Below, in pieces: positions 5,898 to 6,691 of a stretch of 6,691 bases of DNA. Source of the stretch: an uncultured Gemmatimonadaceae bacterium (GTDB taxonomy: Bacteria > Gemmatimonadota > Gemmatimonadetes > Gemmatimonadales > Gemmatimonadaceae). Location of the stretch: assembly GCA_955652635.1 (NCBI GenBank), contig CATPBN010000289.1, positions 1 through 6,691 of the forward strand, given 5' to 3'. A model generated the notes under the pieces. The model was given only the letters and a program-made list of their open reading frames with translations. It was not told the origin of the DNA and did no database searches. The translations under genes and the position numbers were made by a program. Each line of letters begins with the position of its first letter. Position 1 is the first letter of the stretch.

Positions 5898-6299
5898 TTA
5901 CCAGACCAGCGCGAGGAGCTCGCCGCCGGTGCGGGCCTGCCGCGCCTGCCGATCCGACATCACACCTTGCGATGTGCTGAGAATCGCCATGCCGAGCCCG
6001 TTGCGAACGCGCGGAATCTCCGCGACAGCGACGTACTTGCGAAGTCCAGGCGTGGAGACGCGGCGCATCTCGCGAATCACGGGCTGGCCGCCCTGCGCGT
6101 ATTTCAGAACCACGCGAAGCGTCTGCCTGCCGTTTTCGTTGTCGAGCGTCTTGTAGTCCTGAATGAAGTTGTTCTCCTTCAGGATCTTCGCGATCTCCAC
6201 CTTGAGCTTCGAGATCGGCATGTCCACGCGGCGGTGCTTCGCCCCACAGGCGTTGCGAATGCGCGTGAGCATATCGGCTATCGGATCGGTCATACTCAT
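5898..6299 (-). CDS. rpsH: 30S ribosomal protein S8 (uS8)
   Basis: S8 is a primary 16S rRNA-binding protein (helix 21) and, in E. coli, the translational repressor of the spc operon. The 133 residues show MSMTDPIADMLTRIRN at the start, STPGLRKY (82-89), the rRNA-binding STSQGVMSDRQAR block (108-120) and the terminal GGELLALVW. The length matches the usual 129-133. The first ATG (6297-6299) is preferred because it matches the MSM start of E. coli S8 and has AAGGA (6310-6314) ten bases upstream; a second ATG lies two codons later. This is the only gene here preceded by a spacer of more than 30 bases (58 nt), which can fold into a hairpin. Confidence 0.98.
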   Translation of the reverse strand: MSMTDPIADMLTRIRNACGAKHRRVDMPISKLKVEIAKILKENNFIQDYKTLDNENGRQTLRVVLKYAQGGQPVIREMRRVSTPGLRKYVAVAEIPRVRNGLGMAILSTSQGVMSDRQARQARTGGELLALVW

Positions 6300-6322
6300 T
6301 AAATGATCTTCCTTAGTCCTAC

Positions 6323-6344
6323 CGTATCCCGTTCCCGGGACGCG
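6323..6344 (-). promoter_or_regulatory. Hairpin with GGAA tetraloop in the rpsN-rpsH spacer
   Basis: On the minus strand the spacer holds UCCCG-GGAA-CGGGA (6340-6327), a perfect 5-bp GC-rich stem closed by a GNRA-type tetraloop. A G-U pair, one mismatch and two further pairs lengthen it outwards. It ends about eight bases before the rpsH ribosome-binding site and has no T-run, so it is not a classical terminator. It could be an mRNA-processing or stability element, or part of a regulatory site for S8; I see nothing that decides between these. Confidence 0.4.
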
Positions 6345-6357
6345 TAGAAGTGAATGG

Positions 6358-6543
6358 TTACCAGCTCGCCTTGCGAACGCCCGGGATGTAGCCCGACAGC
6401 GCCATCTCTCTGAAACAGATTCTGCAGAGTCCGAACTTCCTCAGGAAAGCGCGCGATCTTCCGCACCTGCCGCAGCGATTATGCTGCCTCACCGGGAACT
6501 TCGGCTTCCTCTTGCTCTTCTCCACCATGGCCTTACGCGCCAT
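6358..6543 (-). CDS. rpsN: 30S ribosomal protein S14, zinc-binding short form (uS14, type Z)
   Basis: S14 is a late-assembly protein of the small-subunit head. This is the 61-residue zinc form: C24-x2-C27 and C40-x2-C43 form the ribbon, in the contexts NRCGRCGR and GLCRICFRE, and the protein ends in the typical GYIPGVRKASW. The roughly 100-residue zinc-free form found in E. coli lacks these cysteines. The start ATG has a purine-rich AAGAGAG (6550-6556) six bases upstream as a modest ribosome-binding site. It lies 29 nt after rplE, the standard spc order. Some bacteria keep a second zinc-independent S14 elsewhere, controlled by zinc; the window cannot show this. Confidence 0.98.
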   Translation of the reverse strand: MARKAMVEKSKRKPKFPVRQHNRCGRCGRSRAFLRKFGLCRICFREMALSGYIPGVRKASW

Positions 6544-6572
6544 TACGATCTCTCTTGGCTATTGGTTGACAC

Positions 6573-6691
6573 TTACTGCTGCTGCGTGATGATTGGCTTG
6601 TCATCGCCACGGAACGGCATGCCCAGCTCGCGCAGCAGCGCGAACGCCTGGTCATCCTTGTTCGTGGTGGTGACGAAGGTGATGTCCATCC
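6573..6691 (-). CDS. rplE: 50S ribosomal protein L5 (uL5), C-terminal 38 residues only
   Basis: L5 binds 5S rRNA in the central protuberance and touches the P-site tRNA. Only the end of the gene is inside the window; it runs off the right edge with two bases of the preceding codon. The translation begins MDITFVTTTNKDDQAF and continues ALLRELGMPFRG, the standard L5 C-terminus, then adds a short hydrophilic tail DDKPIITQQQ before TAA (6573-6575). E. coli L5 stops right after PFRK, so this tail is about ten residues longer. The position directly upstream of rpsN is the normal spc-operon order, which supports the identification despite the short piece. Confidence 0.93.
   Translation of the reverse strand, partial: MDITFVTTTNKDDQAFALLRELGMPFRGDDKPIITQQQ

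Noticed and set aside
1..6691. A hidden novel system such as defence, mobile or secondary-metabolism genes
   Set aside because: Every stretch is accounted for by a recognisable housekeeping gene or a short spacer, and there is no room for an additional gene.

Overview
This window holds the 3' part of a bacterial ribosomal-protein spc operon, all on the minus strand, followed by one convergent metabolic gene. In the direction of transcription (from high to low coordinates) the order is rplE (3' end only), rpsN (zinc type), rpsH, rplF, rplR, rpsE, rpmD, rplO, secY, adk and map. A cyclodeaminase/cyclohydrolase-family gene (fchA-like) then runs towards map from the plus strand, and its frame is open to the left edge of the window.

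The organism is a bacterium with GC-rich codon use. The order secY-adk-map, the four-cysteine short S14 and the zinc-lid adenylate kinase are common in many Gram-positive and deep-branching bacterial phyla and differ from the E. coli layout. The overall look, including the Gly/Arg-rich S5 extension, would suit Gemmatimonadota or a similar high-GC phylum, but that is only an impression; the window has no rRNA or other decisive marker.

Layout: 1-654 fchA-like (+); 666-1424 map; 1421-2056 adk; 2072-3403 secY; 3403-3909 rplO; 3913-4164 rpmD; 4157-4975 rpsE; 4979-5335 rplR; 5335-5883 rplF; 5898-6299 rpsH; 6358-6543 rpsN; 6573-6691 rplE fragment. Genes overlap by 1, 4 or 8 nt or are 3-29 nt apart, apart from a 58-nt spacer between rpsN and rpsH that can form a hairpin. 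No gap reaches 300 bases, and I see no mobile element, tRNA, CRISPR array or long DNA repeat.

The genes form one translation and secretion unit: 30S and 50S proteins, the SecY channel, adenylate kinase for nucleotide balance, and methionine aminopeptidase for N-terminal trimming of nascent proteins. The fchA-like gene belongs to one-carbon folate metabolism and is probably a separate transcription unit.

I do not see an undescribed multi-gene system. The points worth a second look lie inside conserved genes: a roughly 100-residue RGG-rich extension on S5 with no hydrophobic residue; N-terminal extensions on its neighbours L30 and L15; an adenylate kinase whose near-invariant DGFPRT motif reads DGAVRT and whose zinc lid is four residues short; and a Lys replacing the functionally important C5-loop Arg of SecY.
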